Positions 23,690-35,080 of a DNA stretch of 55,000 bases are shown here, piece after piece (within the stretch, counting starts at the first letter, position 1; the number at the start of each line of letters is the position of its first letter). The notes beneath the pieces are model-generated. The model had not been told where the DNA came from, did not search any database, and was given only the letters and a program-made list of their open reading frames with translations. This DNA is from Glandiceps talaboti (lineage: Eukaryota; Hemichordata; Enteropneusta; Spengelidae). The position numbers and the translations under genes are program-made. The stretch lies in NCBI RefSeq assembly GCF_964340395.1, contig NC_135558.1:1782501-1837500 (forward strand), given 5' to 3'.

Positions 23690-24045
23690 ATGCAAACTAC
23701 GTCGACGGTTATATTTATAATATGCAAATGATCTAATTAGGTATGTACATATTGTGGGAGTCATCTATTCTGCTTTGTTATCATGATGAATGGGTTTTGA
23801 AGTATTAGTTGGTTTGTAAGGCTCATTATCATGTGAATTCAAGCATACTTACAGTAGGTATGGCAACCAAATAATTATGACGTAATGAAATGAATTGCGA
23901 ATATATAACTTTCTTCAAATGGTAATAGACTACGATGAACGATGATTCGGTTGGAATTGAGTTGGCTGTCAAAGTCTTCAATATGCTAATTAAATAATGA
24001 TTATGCATATATGATCAAATAAACATATATGGTGGATCTAGCCCG
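23690..24045. promoter_or_regulatory. Cluster of POU, homeodomain and Fox-type sites
   Basis: The segment holds a POU octamer ATGCAAAT (23722-23729), TAATTA (23734-23739), ATGCTAATTA (23983-23992), ATGCATAT (24003-24010), a TCF-like GATCAAA (24013-24019) and a Fox-like AAATAAAC (24017-24024). Such clusters occur in developmental enhancers, but AT-rich DNA produces these motifs often. A CATA microsatellite begins just downstream. Confidence 0.25.
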
Positions 24046-24066
24046 CAAAGTATAAATGTGACACAT

Positions 24067-24200
24067 ACGCACACATGTACGCATACATACATACATACAT
24101 ACATACATACATACATACATACATACATACATACATACATACATACATACATGCATGCATACATGCATGCATGCATACATGCATGCATGCATGCATGCAT

Positions 24201-24246
<46 letters not shown>
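24067..24246. repeat. (CATA)n / (CATG)n / (CAGA)n compound microsatellite
   Basis: About 180 bp moving from CATA through mixed CATG/CATA to pure CAGA units. The order suggests stepwise conversion of one tetranucleotide into another. Confidence 0.97.
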
Positions 24247-24249
<3 letters not shown>

Positions 24250-25048
24250 ATGACGATTCAAACTGAACTTAGAAGGGAAAAATGGAAAGTAAAGAGAAAA
24301 TCGCATCGCTAAATGACTGTTCCCATTTGAGTATTTACTTTGAAACTAGTATTGTTCAAATTTTGAAAAAGACTTCATACATCATTCATCATAATGCCTA
24401 GGGTACAAAGTACTATAATCAATCACATATGAAGCACTCCATGGCCTTGCGCTGTGATCTACAGTTGGTTCGCTCCACTTGAATTCGACAGCCACCAGCT
24501 TTATCTAATGACAAACGACTACTTCATGTCCGACATCGCCATCTTGAATGAAATGATGATCGTGCCTTCTCATGTGCACATCGACTCATTAGGATGGTCT
24601 GGCACATGAATAAACGCAAGCATTCCCCTGTTGACAGATCTAGGACCATAGACTAATTTTTCAGCTCAAAACCGTTCTAACTTGCTGCACCGTCTCCTTT
24701 CAGTGACCATTTCCTTATGTAGCATTTTGGTAGAATTATAATACTCCATGGATTAATTGACTGGTTAATTGATTGGTTGACCAAACGTTTGGTTTATTTA
24801 TTTATTTGTTTGTTTGTTTTTTGGTTTTTTTTTTAATGGTTGGTTATATAATAAAACTACTCGCTATAATATCTGTAAATTAAATACATGATTGACAAAC
24901 TTCCAGAAGTAGCTAATTATAAATTCATTTCCATCTATTCATTTATTTATACATAAATCAATAATTCACTAATAGCTTTAATTTCTTTATCTGAGCACTG
25001 CTCCTTGTGTTCGTTGGCGGTATGTTTATTTTTATGAATGTCTGGCCA

Positions 25049-25087
<39 letters not shown>

Positions 25088-25579
25088 AATTAGTCCATTG
25101 ACCTATTATCTGGGCGCCTTAATTGATAAATTAATCGATAAATCGGTTATTTCATCATTGTTTTAGTGCTTGACTTGACTAAAAAACACTTGTACAGAAA
25201 TGTAACCATGAACTTGATTTGGATTGTATTCCATCTATCCTGATTTGCTGAAGGGCAAGGTAAGATAAGGTCGGAAATTTCAGTCAGCTTGGTTTTATCT
25301 TTGTATATAAATATATACCAGTGGGCCAGCATGTGGGCCGGTATGGTGGCTCGATGGTACCTTGCGATTGTACGTCAGATTCAAGGCAACGACACTTACT
25401 CCTATTTACACAATGCAAATAAGAGTATGTAAATAAAAGACTTGATATGCTGTCTGGGTCAAAAGGTCACCAACTGATAGATCATAGGTACATCTACTAT
25501 ACAGATCAATGATATAACATATTTTTATGTCTACGACCTAGAAACGTATATGGAATCATAAAATAGCACATAGCAAAAA
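24247..25579. other. Unassigned stretch with short tetranucleotide tracts
   Basis: TTTA and GTTT runs lie near 24790-24835 and a TTGA run of about ten units at 25048-25090. A stretch at about 25330-25385 (GGTGGCTCGATGG then GATTCAAGG) is faintly tRNA-like and may be a decayed SINE head. No exon is called. Confidence 0.4.
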
Positions 25580-25624
25580 ATGGCTCCGTCTGTTGGCAAG
25601 GTGCTAAATCACTATGCGGTTAGA
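25580..25624 (+). other. Short ATG-initiated open segment
   Basis: An ATG with A at -3 and G at +4 opens 15 codons (MAPSVGKVLNHYAVR) to a GTAAGC donor-like site at 25625. The frame continues to 25792 if unspliced. No promoter or partner exon is visible. Confidence 0.15.
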
Positions 25625-25792
25625 GTAAGCCAGACAAAACAAACACTCCAAGTAAAAAATACTTGGCATTTATCAACAAGTTCATCCCTTTATATGTATG
25701 TCAAGGTTAAATATGGCGGTAAGGTGATGATAGCAGACGATTTTCATCCAAGGTTAACGTTTGGGCATTTTCATTATTTACAGGAGAGATAG

Positions 25793-27419
25793 CTTAATAA
25801 AATGAGGGACCGGACCGTTCATTTTAATGGTGTATACACGAATTTGAGTAATGGTTTTAGTAAAGCCCTCAACGGACAATTCTAAACGAACCCAAATGTT
25901 AAGTTAACGAAACTTTACAGCAAAATAACGAACAATCGGGCCGATTTTTACCATTAAAGAAGGTAATTTGTTAGATATGTTATGATACCGTGACTTAAAT
26001 CTGATTAATATTTAATTTATTTTGTGTTTAATTTATGTCGGAAAATTGTACATCCCATCGAGATTTTCCGTCACTTTCCCCATTTGGTTCAATATTTGTA
26101 TCGTGTGGAATTTCGAAAATAGTGGCGTGAACACAAAGTGTCTGTCTTCTAAATTCTTTTTAAAATAATATTTCTTGTTTTATTCATTGTAACTGTACCC
26201 TTCAATTCCATTTGGGTCCGTCGTACATTTCTTTGAGTAAATTACATTCAAAAGTAAGCGGCAACAAAAGTGATATAGCAGACCGAATTTAAAAAAAAAG
26301 AAACACACAAAAAAGAAACAAAACAAAAAGAACGAAAAAAAAGAAGAAAAGAGAAGAAAAACGTTCTTCTTGAGATTTGGCAACAGAATTTAACAAATCT
26401 TAGTGGCATGATTATACAAAGTTTAGAATCGGTCACGTGAACAGATTCCAATGGGAACAATCACGTGACGAAATACGTAGGAAGGTGGTTACAACACTGT
26501 CTGTACTAATATATGGAAGATTATCGCAAAATTCTCAATAGTCTGAGTGTATGAATTATTCAAATATGCTTTTTATGGATATGCTATTCAGAACTAAGGA
26601 AAAAGACCTGACGAGAGACTGGGGATTAATTTCTGGAGGTAAAATGTTATTGAGTTCTCATGCAATGTCTTTCCAAAATGTTTGGATGATGGGCTTGGCA
26701 ATAAAATATGTATAAAACGTGCCAACATAACGTTCATCCAATAAATATTCACTAAAGTTGCATTTAGTTCCATAGTTTATATTCAAAAAGTTCAAAGTTG
26801 AAGACATTCATGTGATCTACAAAACCCACGATAAGCCAATTTTACATTCAGTTTGCTGAATTAATAAGGAACTACTTTACTCCTATTCTATCAGTCATGT
26901 GATCTTACAAAAAACAGCCATTTTGTCATCAAATTTTGAAGAACAAAAAAGATTACTTTTCACGAGATTTTTGACATTGACTCATGAACAAGTACTACAG
27001 TCATGTTTTTAAAACAAGGACAATAATGTTCTCCGAAATGATACTGGAAAAGACGAACTTTTAGCAAAATTTGTTTTTGGCGGGAAAGTGCTTGTTATTG
27101 ACAAAGTTGACGACACAGTGTACTAGTAAAAGTATCCTAGACAATAGTAATGTCGTAAAAAGCCAGGCTATTGTTAAAAAGCTACTCTGAAAATAACAGA
27201 CGCCAATGAATGGTTTACGAGCTCGTACCATTCATGAAAGCTTGTTAGTAATTATTTTGCGTGGTATCGTGTGAAAGCTAGCGTCAGCAAATTGCCGGAT
27301 AACTATCATGTTGAAATAGAATTTCGTACTCCTGTAATCTGATTTTACATGTACGACTGTCCACTTACGCTGAGGGGTTATGAAAATGAAGAAATGTACT
27401 CCACATGACGATAACTCTC
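25793..27419. other. Unassigned stretch with an A-rich tract
   Basis: A-rich purine sequence at about 26284-26360 is the only compositional landmark. It has no associated coding sequence and is not called as a poly(A) tail. Confidence 0.5.
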
Positions 27420-27447
27420 CGGCAAATCCTACCCTACCCTACCCTAC
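27420..27447. repeat. Short (ACCCT)n tract
   Basis: A few pentamer units of ACCCT; too short and not the animal telomere hexamer. Confidence 0.6.
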
Positions 27448-27552
27448 TGCCCTTTCGCCAATCGTACCATATGGTGACTTTTCAATGCGGGTCCTAAAAT
27501 CTGAAACACAGTAATACATGTAATCAATTGATATGTAATACAACATGCCTTG

Positions 27553-27826
27553 TTTACTTAAAGGACTACGATTCGATCCCAGATTTTCGCCTCAGTACTA
27601 TCTTATCAGTGGAAGAAGTTAGTAATGTTGTTATGACTCTGACCGCAATCTGTTTAAGGCCAAGTTCACATTTATAGGTCTGAAAATAGATGTCTTACAG
27701 AGCTATAGAAAAAGTGTATATCCTATGGTATCCGAATTATCCTATGCATTACTTATTATGGCTCCACTGATAAGATAACACTCGCGCGAGAACATGGGAT
27801 TGAAACCCGGGCCTTTAAGAGTAAAA
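27553..27826. mobile_element. 274-bp MITE-like element with long inverted ends
   Basis: Imperfect inverted repeats of about 60 bp face each other. The left arm contains CGATTCGATCCCA and ends ATCTTATCAGTGGA (27600-27613). The right arm contains the reverse complement of GGTTTCAATCCCATG and TTATCTTATCAGTGGA. A relative lies at 34014-34176 in opposite orientation, which shows it is interspersed. Both arms hold a B-box-like GGTTTCAATCC or GATTCGATCCC motif, so a tRNA-related origin is possible. No transposase frame. Confidence 0.65.
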
Positions 27827-28241
27827 TAACTTTTCCATATGGAACATGTCCTACCCTGTGCTCTAATAAAATATCCTACCCACTCTTTAAAAATTTAAAA
27901 GAAAAATGGTTTTAATCCTAAGAAGAGCTTACCATGTCAGTCTAATGGCAACAATAAATCTCGACTTATATAAACCTCACGGGTGTTTTTGAAATGTTTG
28001 TTATTACCCATTTCTTTTTCTTGTCGTTTTTACATTTCACAAAAAAATACTACGAGATTGGAAAACAGTGTTTTCCCTATAACTGATAACTGAACTATAT
28101 CTGAAAATTATTAAACCGCCTACACGTATCTTTATTGTTTTCATTTTCTGATAAATTTTCTCTTATCAAAGATATTATAAAATTGACTTCGTAATGAAAA
28201 GAAGAGTGCATGTGCCATGCCCCTAACAATAAACATGTATA
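27827..28241. other. Unassigned AT-rich spacer
   Basis: Sequence between the MITE and the 29-bp satellite, with nothing recognised. Confidence 0.5.
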
Positions 28242-28935
28242 GGTTTTTGACCCGACTCGCTATATTTCATGGTTTTTGACCCAACCCACTATACTTCATG
28301 GTTTTTGACCCAACTCACTATACTTCATGGTTTTTGACCCAACTCACTATACTTCATGGTTTTTGACCCAACTCACTATACTTCATGGTTTTTGACCCAA
28401 CTCACTATACTTCATGGTTTTTGACCCAACTCACTATACTTCATGGTTTTTGACCCAACTCACTATACTTTATGGTTTTTGACCCAACTCACTATACTTC
28501 ATGGTTTTTGACCCAACTCACTATACTTCATGGTTTTTGACCCAACTCACTATACTTCATGGTTTTTGACCCAACTCACTATATTTCATGGTTTTTGACC
28601 CGACCCACTATACTTCTGATCACCATATTTCATGGTTTTTGACCCAACCCACTATATTTCATGGTTTTTGACCCAACCCAATATTCTTCATGATTTTTGA
28701 CCGAACCCACTATACTTCTGATCACTATATTTCATACTATACTTCTGATCACCATATTTCATGGTTTTTGACCCAACCCACTATATTTCATGGTTTTTGA
28801 CCCAACCCAATATTCTTCATGATTTTTGACCGAACCCACTATACTTCTGATCACTATATTTCATGGTTTTTGACCCGATCCACTATACTTCTGATCACTA
28901 TACTTCATGGTTTTTGACCCGATCCACTATACTTC
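28242..28935. repeat. 29-bp minisatellite, about 24 copies, with higher-order block
   Basis: Every unit carries TTCATGGTTTTTGACCCAAC. Units between about 28285 and 28590 are nearly identical, so this core expanded recently. The right part is older: a block of about 127 bp with CTTCTGATCACC and CAATATTCTTCATG variants is duplicated, starting at about 28608 and 28736. Confidence 0.97.
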
Positions 28936-29248
28936 AACAACTGTCTATATCTAGTATCTGGGGTTTACTTTGTTTGTTTATATGCGTCACAACCATTGTA
29001 TGTTGGGCTCAACTTTTTGCCTTCAATTTTTAATTTAATTTGTATAATTTGTAGATTTCCACAACCTGTCCTAACGTCTATAAGTCTATCTTTCTCATTT
29101 ACACAGGTTATAAAACACAAGCAGTTCTACTTGCAGCGTTAAGTTATCTTTATGCATATCTCCTTTGGTTATTTGCTCACCTTGTGGTCACATGTCTGTC
29201 TGTCTATCTATCTATCTTTCTCCTTCACTGTCTGTGTTATCGATTTCT

Positions 29249-29350
<102 letters not shown>

Positions 29351-29564
29351 TCCTGTCTCCCTCCCCATTCGGAGTGTTAAAGGAACAATCATGTTGAAAA
29401 CAATTATGTTTAACGTGATCTTACCAATTCGTTGTGATGAATAATTTCTATCTTTTAAATTTTAAGTTATTGTACTGTCCTCTCGGTAGAGTTGTAGTCA
29501 TGGAGAGGAAATATAATTATTCAATGTCATTACAAATTTGTGCACAAATATTTCCAATACATAA

Positions 29565-29752
29565 GGTCTATCCGTTACGTCATCGAATAATATAGGTCTA
29601 TCCGTTACGTCATTGAATAAAAATAGGTATATCCGTTACGTCATCGAATAATATAGGTCTATCCATTACGTCATTGAATAAAAATAGGTCTATCCGTTAC
29701 GTCATTGAATAAAATAGGTCTATCCGTTACGTCATTGAATAATATAGGTCGA
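29565..29752. repeat. 30-bp minisatellite, six units, each with TTACGTCA
   Basis: Units read GGTCTATCCGTTACGTCAT followed by TGAATAAAAATA or CGAATAATATA, with periods of 29-31 bp. All six keep TTACGTCA, a CRE/ATF-type bZIP site. One unit has CCATTACG in place of CCGTTACG and one has GGTATATC. Confidence 0.9.
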
Positions 29753-29930
29753 TTCGGACCATTTATAGACCATGCATTATGACGTGACAGAAGCGTATAC
29801 ATGATTCTGAAGCCCGCAGCGACGAACTATATAAAGCAATAATGCTATTATTGATAATAATATTATTTATCCAAAACTGTAAAAATCGTGATGTCGTAAA
29901 CAAGTGCGTTACCTATTTGACGAGTTCATC

Positions 29931-30180
29931 GTCGACACAATCTGATCATTACAGTCCGATGTAAATGACGGCTAGCTAATCATTCATTGTTATTTTACCT
30001 CGGTATTTTTGCTTGAATTGACCTTCGTATTACATTTTTATGTTTTGGTAGAAGAGGCGGTCATCAGGACCAAAAACATAAACATGTAATTTACGAAGGT
30101 CAATTCAAGCAAAAATATGTAAAATAACAATGAACGATCAGCCGACAACTACATCGGATTTTAATCAGATTGTCTTCGAC
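29931..30180. mobile_element. Long hairpin (foldback) element, about 115-bp arms
   Basis: The left arm (29931-30049) and right arm (30069-30180) are near reverse complements around a 19-base loop. Stretches such as TTGCTTGAATTGACCTTCGT are exactly matched; the outer arms are more diverged. The structure fits a foldback MITE or an inverted duplication. A transcript of either strand would form a long double-stranded stem. Confidence 0.8.
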
Positions 30181-30648
30181 ACTGAGTACAGACAGTACAG
30201 TAACATACCTTGATTATATGATGTATTGTAAATCTGTCTTGACGGACGCCCCCTACGAAGACGCATCGACAATCTCAAGACCTCGTACAACAGAGTTCAT
30301 TTACGTCATTTATTACGTCACGATAAAATCAAAAATATAAAATATCATTTTTTTCGATGATTTTCTATCACTTTATTTCAACACAGCAAATGGGATTTCA
30401 TAAAAATCAATTCTTTCTATAATTTCTTCTTTGTAAAAGATGTACATGTAATTCAAATTTAGTTGATGATGAGTACATTTTATTCTAGACTGTCCAATTT
30501 TCAGTATACAAAGAAAAAAATTATTTGCAGAATGTGATGTAACAATTAGTAGTATCAATAGAAATTTATCTTTTTTTAAATATGCAATATCATCTTCCTC
30601 TTGCCAATTTTTTGAAAAACTTATAGATATAGTTATATTTATAATAAA
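30181..30648. other. Unassigned AT-rich spacer
   Basis: Two more CRE-like sites lie close together in TTACGTCATTTATTACGTCA (about 30300-30319). There is no gene. Confidence 0.45.
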
Positions 30649-30765
30649 AATTGTTTTGTTGTTGTTATTAATTTTGTTGGTGTTGTTGTTGTTGTTGTTT
30701 ACCATACTGTATTCACTGATGATACAGTTGTGTAATAAAGTTATTATTGTTATTATTATTTGATT
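30649..30765. repeat. (GTT)n and (ATT)n trinucleotide tracts
   Basis: Short GTT runs (about 30655-30700) and an ATT run (about 30738-30762). Confidence 0.85.
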
Positions 30766-31493
30766 TTAAAATATAGTTTAAATATGGACAATTTTGTAGA
30801 ATTTGTAATTGACGGAATTTCACGTTTGTATAACATAATGGAATAGGCATGTACAGTATTCCGTGAACGAACATTGGAATTTGAGTAAAAAAAAACACGC
30901 GTGTGACCCTTTGATATTATATTCAGGTATTGTATCGTACTCCGAGTCCTATGCAGCGATATCCCATAAACATTCAACCGGAAGCGGAAATCGGTGTAGG
31001 GCGATGTGCTGCAAAGTACACCCGAACGAAACAAAATACTAACTGTTCGTGTTTTGTTCCGTATAATTATATCTTATATCTTATATCATATATTCAAATA
31101 GGAAAAGATCAAATAGAAGCTACCACAATCAAGTATGGTATTGTCTATCAAGTTTACGATCCAGACAACTTTTAAATACAGGAAACCATTTGCATTTATG
31201 TTCCAAGTGTTTCTCTTTTATGTTGTATTCTGATCTCTTGTAATAAAAAATGTATAATAACGTACAGACTTCAAGAATGATAAGTAAATGAAAGGGGAAG
31301 AACCAACGATGAATTAGATCTAAAGACGAGGGATAGCTTCGCCCAAGCATCACACAAAGAACACCTTTAGTATTTATTTAGTTAGTCATTATCATATTGT
31401 ATTTCAATATTAAATCCATTTTCCAGTTCCCAGGCTCATACGTCAAATCGTTTTATCTATATTGGACCTACAATTTTTGTACCTCGCCCTAAC
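30766..31493. other. Unassigned stretch with a moderately GC-rich open segment
   Basis: From about 30930 to 31030 both strands stay open and GC rises. A plus-strand acceptor-like TATTATATTCAG ends at 30926, but no good donor follows. No exon is called. Confidence 0.35.
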
Positions 31494-31502
31494 ACACGCA
31501 TG

Positions 31503-31574
<72 letters not shown>

Positions 31575-31588
31575 CATACATACATACA

Positions 31589-31622
<34 letters not shown>
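31494..31622. repeat. (CA)n followed by (CATA)n microsatellite
   Basis: CA units to about 31542, then CATA units to about 31622. Confidence 0.97.
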
Positions 31623-31626
31623 CAGA

Positions 31627-31693
31627 TTACAGCCCGCTTCGGAGTGACAAGTAAGGGCGTAGCTCGCATTTGTCACTCCGAAGAGGGCTGTAA
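31627..31693. repeat. 24-bp-arm hairpin, one mismatch
   Basis: The left arm (31627-31650, TTACAGCCCGCTTCGGAGTG then ACAA) and right arm (31670-31693) pair with a single mismatch around a 19-base loop. The GC-rich arms stand out from the AT-rich surroundings. It directly follows a microsatellite. It could be a minimal foldback element, one end of a transposon or a structured RNA. Confidence 0.85.
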
Positions 31694-32087
31694 GCTGTTT
31701 GTACCATCTCTTACTTGTCTGTGGTCTATGGTAACATGTAGTAAGAAGGATTATAACGCATTAAGGGGGAAACGTAAACAGTGCGTTTTTTCACCACCTT
31801 TTTACCTCTAGACACGTAGGGCCTATGATTATATTAATCCGAAAGTACATGATGTAATGATAGTAACACCTTTTGTCTGGCATAACACCGGCATATGGTA
31901 ACCTTTATTTATTCATTTCTTACAAAACTAAATTGGCCAGGCAAAAAATGAGTCTGTATCCAAATACTGATAACCTAATGCATCTACGGATCGTAACACT
32001 CGGAGATGATTGTAGTGATCGTAACACGTATAAGAAACTAGATTACAACAACCCTTTGTTCTCAAATACATGATACGAATGTAACTC
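31694..32087. other. Unassigned stretch
   Basis: Nothing recognised. Confidence 0.5.
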
Positions 32088-32161
32088 TAGTCTAGAGGCT
32101 ACCCGTTGGAGCTATTGGAAAAGAATTTGGAAGTTGGAATGGATGGCTAGCCTCTAGACTA
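32088..32161. repeat. Perfect 14-bp inverted repeat, 46-bp spacer
   Basis: TAGTCTAGAGGCTA (32088-32101) and its exact reverse complement (32148-32161). ATGTAA occurs just outside both arms, a hint of a target-site duplication around a very small element. Confidence 0.6.
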
Positions 32162-33087
32162 ATGTAAATTGCCTCTGATAGTTTTATCTCTGGCTAAAGT
32201 TTACTTCCATGCTATCGCGGAGGTAGTCTGTTACAATCATTGGCGTACGGTATACCATACAAGTGCGTTTTGTTGACCAAGTATTTAGGGACAGAAAAAC
32301 AAACGGCTCGCAGTATTTTTCTTTCAGTCAAAACCTATTGATCTTGGTTAGATGTATTATAATATCAATCTCTGACAGAGTTGTGGCTTAGTTTTTATTA
32401 TGGATGGAAGGGATCTCCATTTCACTTCCCGCGACCTTGTAATTCCCTCACTTCCACAATGTGGTCTGTTCCACCTTGTCAGAATGTCAGACACCTGACA
32501 AAGCTTGGTTATGTAAATCACGAGATTTTCTACTGTGTAAAAGTTAAGAATACTAGTATCGCCCGTGAATATCTAATCCTATTGTAACACTTTACCAGGT
32601 TGTCATCATAATGCCCGTCACACTTTTAGAGTTATCTTATCTGCTGGTCAAACCATGGCACCGTGTAGGGTCTATGGTCAATCATTGCAAACTTCAATGG
32701 CCACAACGAAAGATATGGCCAGTTCCTTATTGGCTGCTGATAGTTTTAATCACCTGTCAATCACTGGTTAAGACTATTTTATGGTACAAATACACATACG
32801 CATATGTACTCACACATTATAACAAACTATGACGTTCCATTTCTGGGACATCATAAGCAGAAAAATGAAGTTGGTGGGGGCGGTATGCAGCTACTGTACT
32901 ACGCTTAGCATGGGCCATATTGCCACCATACTTGTATGTAGTATCACGTTTATGTATGTTAGCTTCTAAGTTCTAGCATAGGGGCGTGTAGTATTTCTTA
33001 GATTGTTGTTTCTTTGTCTACGGGCTAAATATAACAATGTTTTGACTTGAATATATTTCCAAATTCCACCATCGTTTGGAAAGAAAG
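32162..33087. other. Unassigned stretch
   Basis: Two plus-strand frames of about 70 codons (32381-32587 and 32611-32832) are present, but neither has splice signals, a good start or recognisable content. I treat them as non-coding. Confidence 0.4.
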
Positions 33088-33287
33088 TTATCTCTTGCAG
33101 TAGATGTATATTGCTACATCATTTGTAGTATCACTCAGGATTCGTGTGATATCTTCCTTGGGAAGACAACAATCTAACATAGCAATAATGCGTGTCCCTG
33201 TGGCTTCTAGTTGTTCGTTTCGTCGTTCGTTTTCGTCATTCATCTTTCCTCCAGTGGATGAGCTCATGCTGACAGCTGTCTTTCTTA
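33088..33287 (-). CDS. Candidate exon encoding a 59-residue protein, unrecognised
   Basis: On the minus strand a pyrimidine-rich acceptor (CAGTTTGTTTTAG) precedes 20 bases of leader. The ATG at 33267 is followed by 59 codons to TAA at 33090-33088. The peptide is charged and compositionally normal: MSSSTGGKMNDENERRNEQL at the start, then helix-like RIIAMLDCCLPKEDITRILS and an end of VAIYIYCKR. The central part loosely resembles a small three-helix UBA/CUE-like fold by hydrophobic pattern only. An upstream in-frame ATG at 33315 exists if the acceptor is not used. It could be the last exon of a larger gene or a stand-alone microprotein. A family could not be named. Confidence 0.4.
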
Positions 33288-33847
33288 CTAAAACAAACTG
33301 AAAACAGAGGGTCATGAAGCTCGGTTATTCGCATTCACCTTAATACTTATATATAATACATCAAATGTGTAGGAAATGCACAGCTAATTGTATTGTCCAT
33401 ATTTCATTATTGACTTTAGTTGATTGTCTTGAGTCTGATCGCCCGGAGTGCAAAACATCTTATATTCCACAAGTTCGTGAAAGTCTGTTCAAACAAACTT
33501 TTACTCAAAGTAACATAAATATAAAGTGCCATGCGAAATCCTGAACAGGATCTCTGATGGACTGATGTTGTATTTAGTTACCCTGACAAAACATGTCTTT
33601 TTGTTGGCTTTAGAGAGATTATTAGGACATTCTGACAGATTACTCCCCGATGTGCAATGCGATAATAGGAAGGAAACAAACTGACTAAGTAAGCTTATTT
33701 CACCAGGGTTAAAGTACGCGATGATGATAATGTTGATGCACGACTTCGTTGGCACCGGCGTATTGCTGCACAGGGTGCCATGGTATCGGTTATCAAGCCT
33801 GTCTGTCTTCCAAACCACCACCCAGCAGAGGAGGATCTGTGGGTGCG
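33288..33847. other. Unassigned stretch
   Basis: If the exon at 33088-33287 is real, this would be intron or promoter for it on the minus strand. No start exon was found. Confidence 0.35.
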
Positions 33848-33892
33848 GTGGAAGAGGGTCCCCGGTGGAAGAGGGTCCCCGGTGGCAGAGTC
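33848..33892. repeat. GC-rich 17-bp direct repeat, 2-3 copies
   Basis: GGTGGAAGAGGGTCCCC occurs twice in tandem, followed by a diverged third copy, in a local GC peak (33720-33905). Confidence 0.8.
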
Positions 33893-34013
33893 TTGCTAAC
33901 CGAGACTAAGGGTGTCAGAAAACAAGTTTTCTTCACCATGCACGTATACTAACTTACGTCGTTCATATGTTATTCCAAAATATCAGGTTTAATTTCTGCC
34001 AACAGCAGAAGTG

Positions 34014-34176
34014 TTGAATAAAGGCCAAGAGTTCAATCAAAGGTTCTTGCATTAGTGTTATCTTATCAGTGCAGTGGCACCATAATGATTACACAGGATT
34101 ATTCTTTTCTTCTGGGCCAACCTTTTCTAAAGCTCTATCGGACAACTGTTTGCACACCTATACGAACTGGGCCTAT
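34014..34176. mobile_element. Truncated second copy of the 27.6-kb MITE, opposite orientation
   Basis: Its reverse complement aligns with 27660-27820. Shared landmarks include AGAGCT(A/T)TAGAAAA, ATTATGG(C/T)(T/G)CCACTG and TGATAAGATAACACT, then the tRNA-B-box-like end. One inverted end is missing. Confidence 0.6.
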
Positions 34177-34939
34177 GAGTATGCTTCAGTTAGTATGATA
34201 CGTCAAGTACCCGGTTTAACAGTGAGAAAGGCCTTCTTTTGACACCTTGTGAAATACTAGTATCTTACACTGCGTAAACACATTAGTTACTCGCTGTCAC
34301 TGTAGAAACCCAGCTTTGTACCAATTTCTACACCTTTACCAAAATTGAATTGAATTTCAGTAACGTTTTAAAAGATGCCGAATCTGTATCCCTCCACCTA
34401 TAACTTTGTCATAAATAAATCATATCTGAACAAATATGCAATTCAGATATGACGTCACAGTTAATGCATAAGGAAATGTAGCAGATCCTGCGAAAGAATG
34501 ACACGTCACCAGCATTGTTTCGAAACAAATTTATGTAAAATTACACGTTTCACAGGCTTTGCATGGCGTATCAGACAACCAGTCCTAACTGTCGTCTGCT
34601 TGAATATTTGGAGAAAAGGACTTCAGATTTATAACAAATTGCAAATATACGTGTGATGAAGTTTATACCGTGTTTCGTTCGTGACGTTGTCAACTTACTG
34701 TTGTCTCATCTTTAATATAATTTTTGGATAAGTTTTTAGTTGTGGCGTATTTTAATCATTCAAGAACGATTTAAATTGAGTAATCAGAAATATTACGGGT
34801 ATACTTATTTGTCACCAATCCCTAAATGAATCGAATTTTGCCGTCAGGGTGAAAGTATGAGAAAGTCCCCATCTCCATTCTTGTCATACTTTATATGTAA
34901 AATCTCTATCAAATGTGTTTGAATAAGATTGCTCGTTTG
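34177..34939. other. Unassigned stretch
   Basis: AT-rich sequence without recognised features. Confidence 0.5.
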
Positions 34940-35000
34940 TCTGTTGTTGTTGTTGTTGTTGTTGTTGTTAATGTTGATGATGATGACGATGGTGATGTTA

Positions 35001-35047
<47 letters not shown>

Positions 35048-35080
35048 GTTGTTGTTGTTGTTGTTGTGTGTGTGTGTGTG
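34940..35080. repeat. (GTT)n, (GAT)n, (ATT)n, (GTT)n and (GT)n compound microsatellite
   Basis: Successive trinucleotide blocks ending in a GT run; the polyvaline/polyisoleucine frame is an artefact. Confidence 0.96.

Noticed and set aside
27565-27580. Possible tRNA gene from a B-box-like CGATTCGATCCCA
   Set aside because: No cloverleaf can be drawn: no matching acceptor stem or anticodon arm. It lies in the MITE arm.
32381-32832. Two consecutive ~70-codon plus-strand frames that might be exons
   Set aside because: In different frames, without acceptor or donor signals at sensible places and with no recognisable content.
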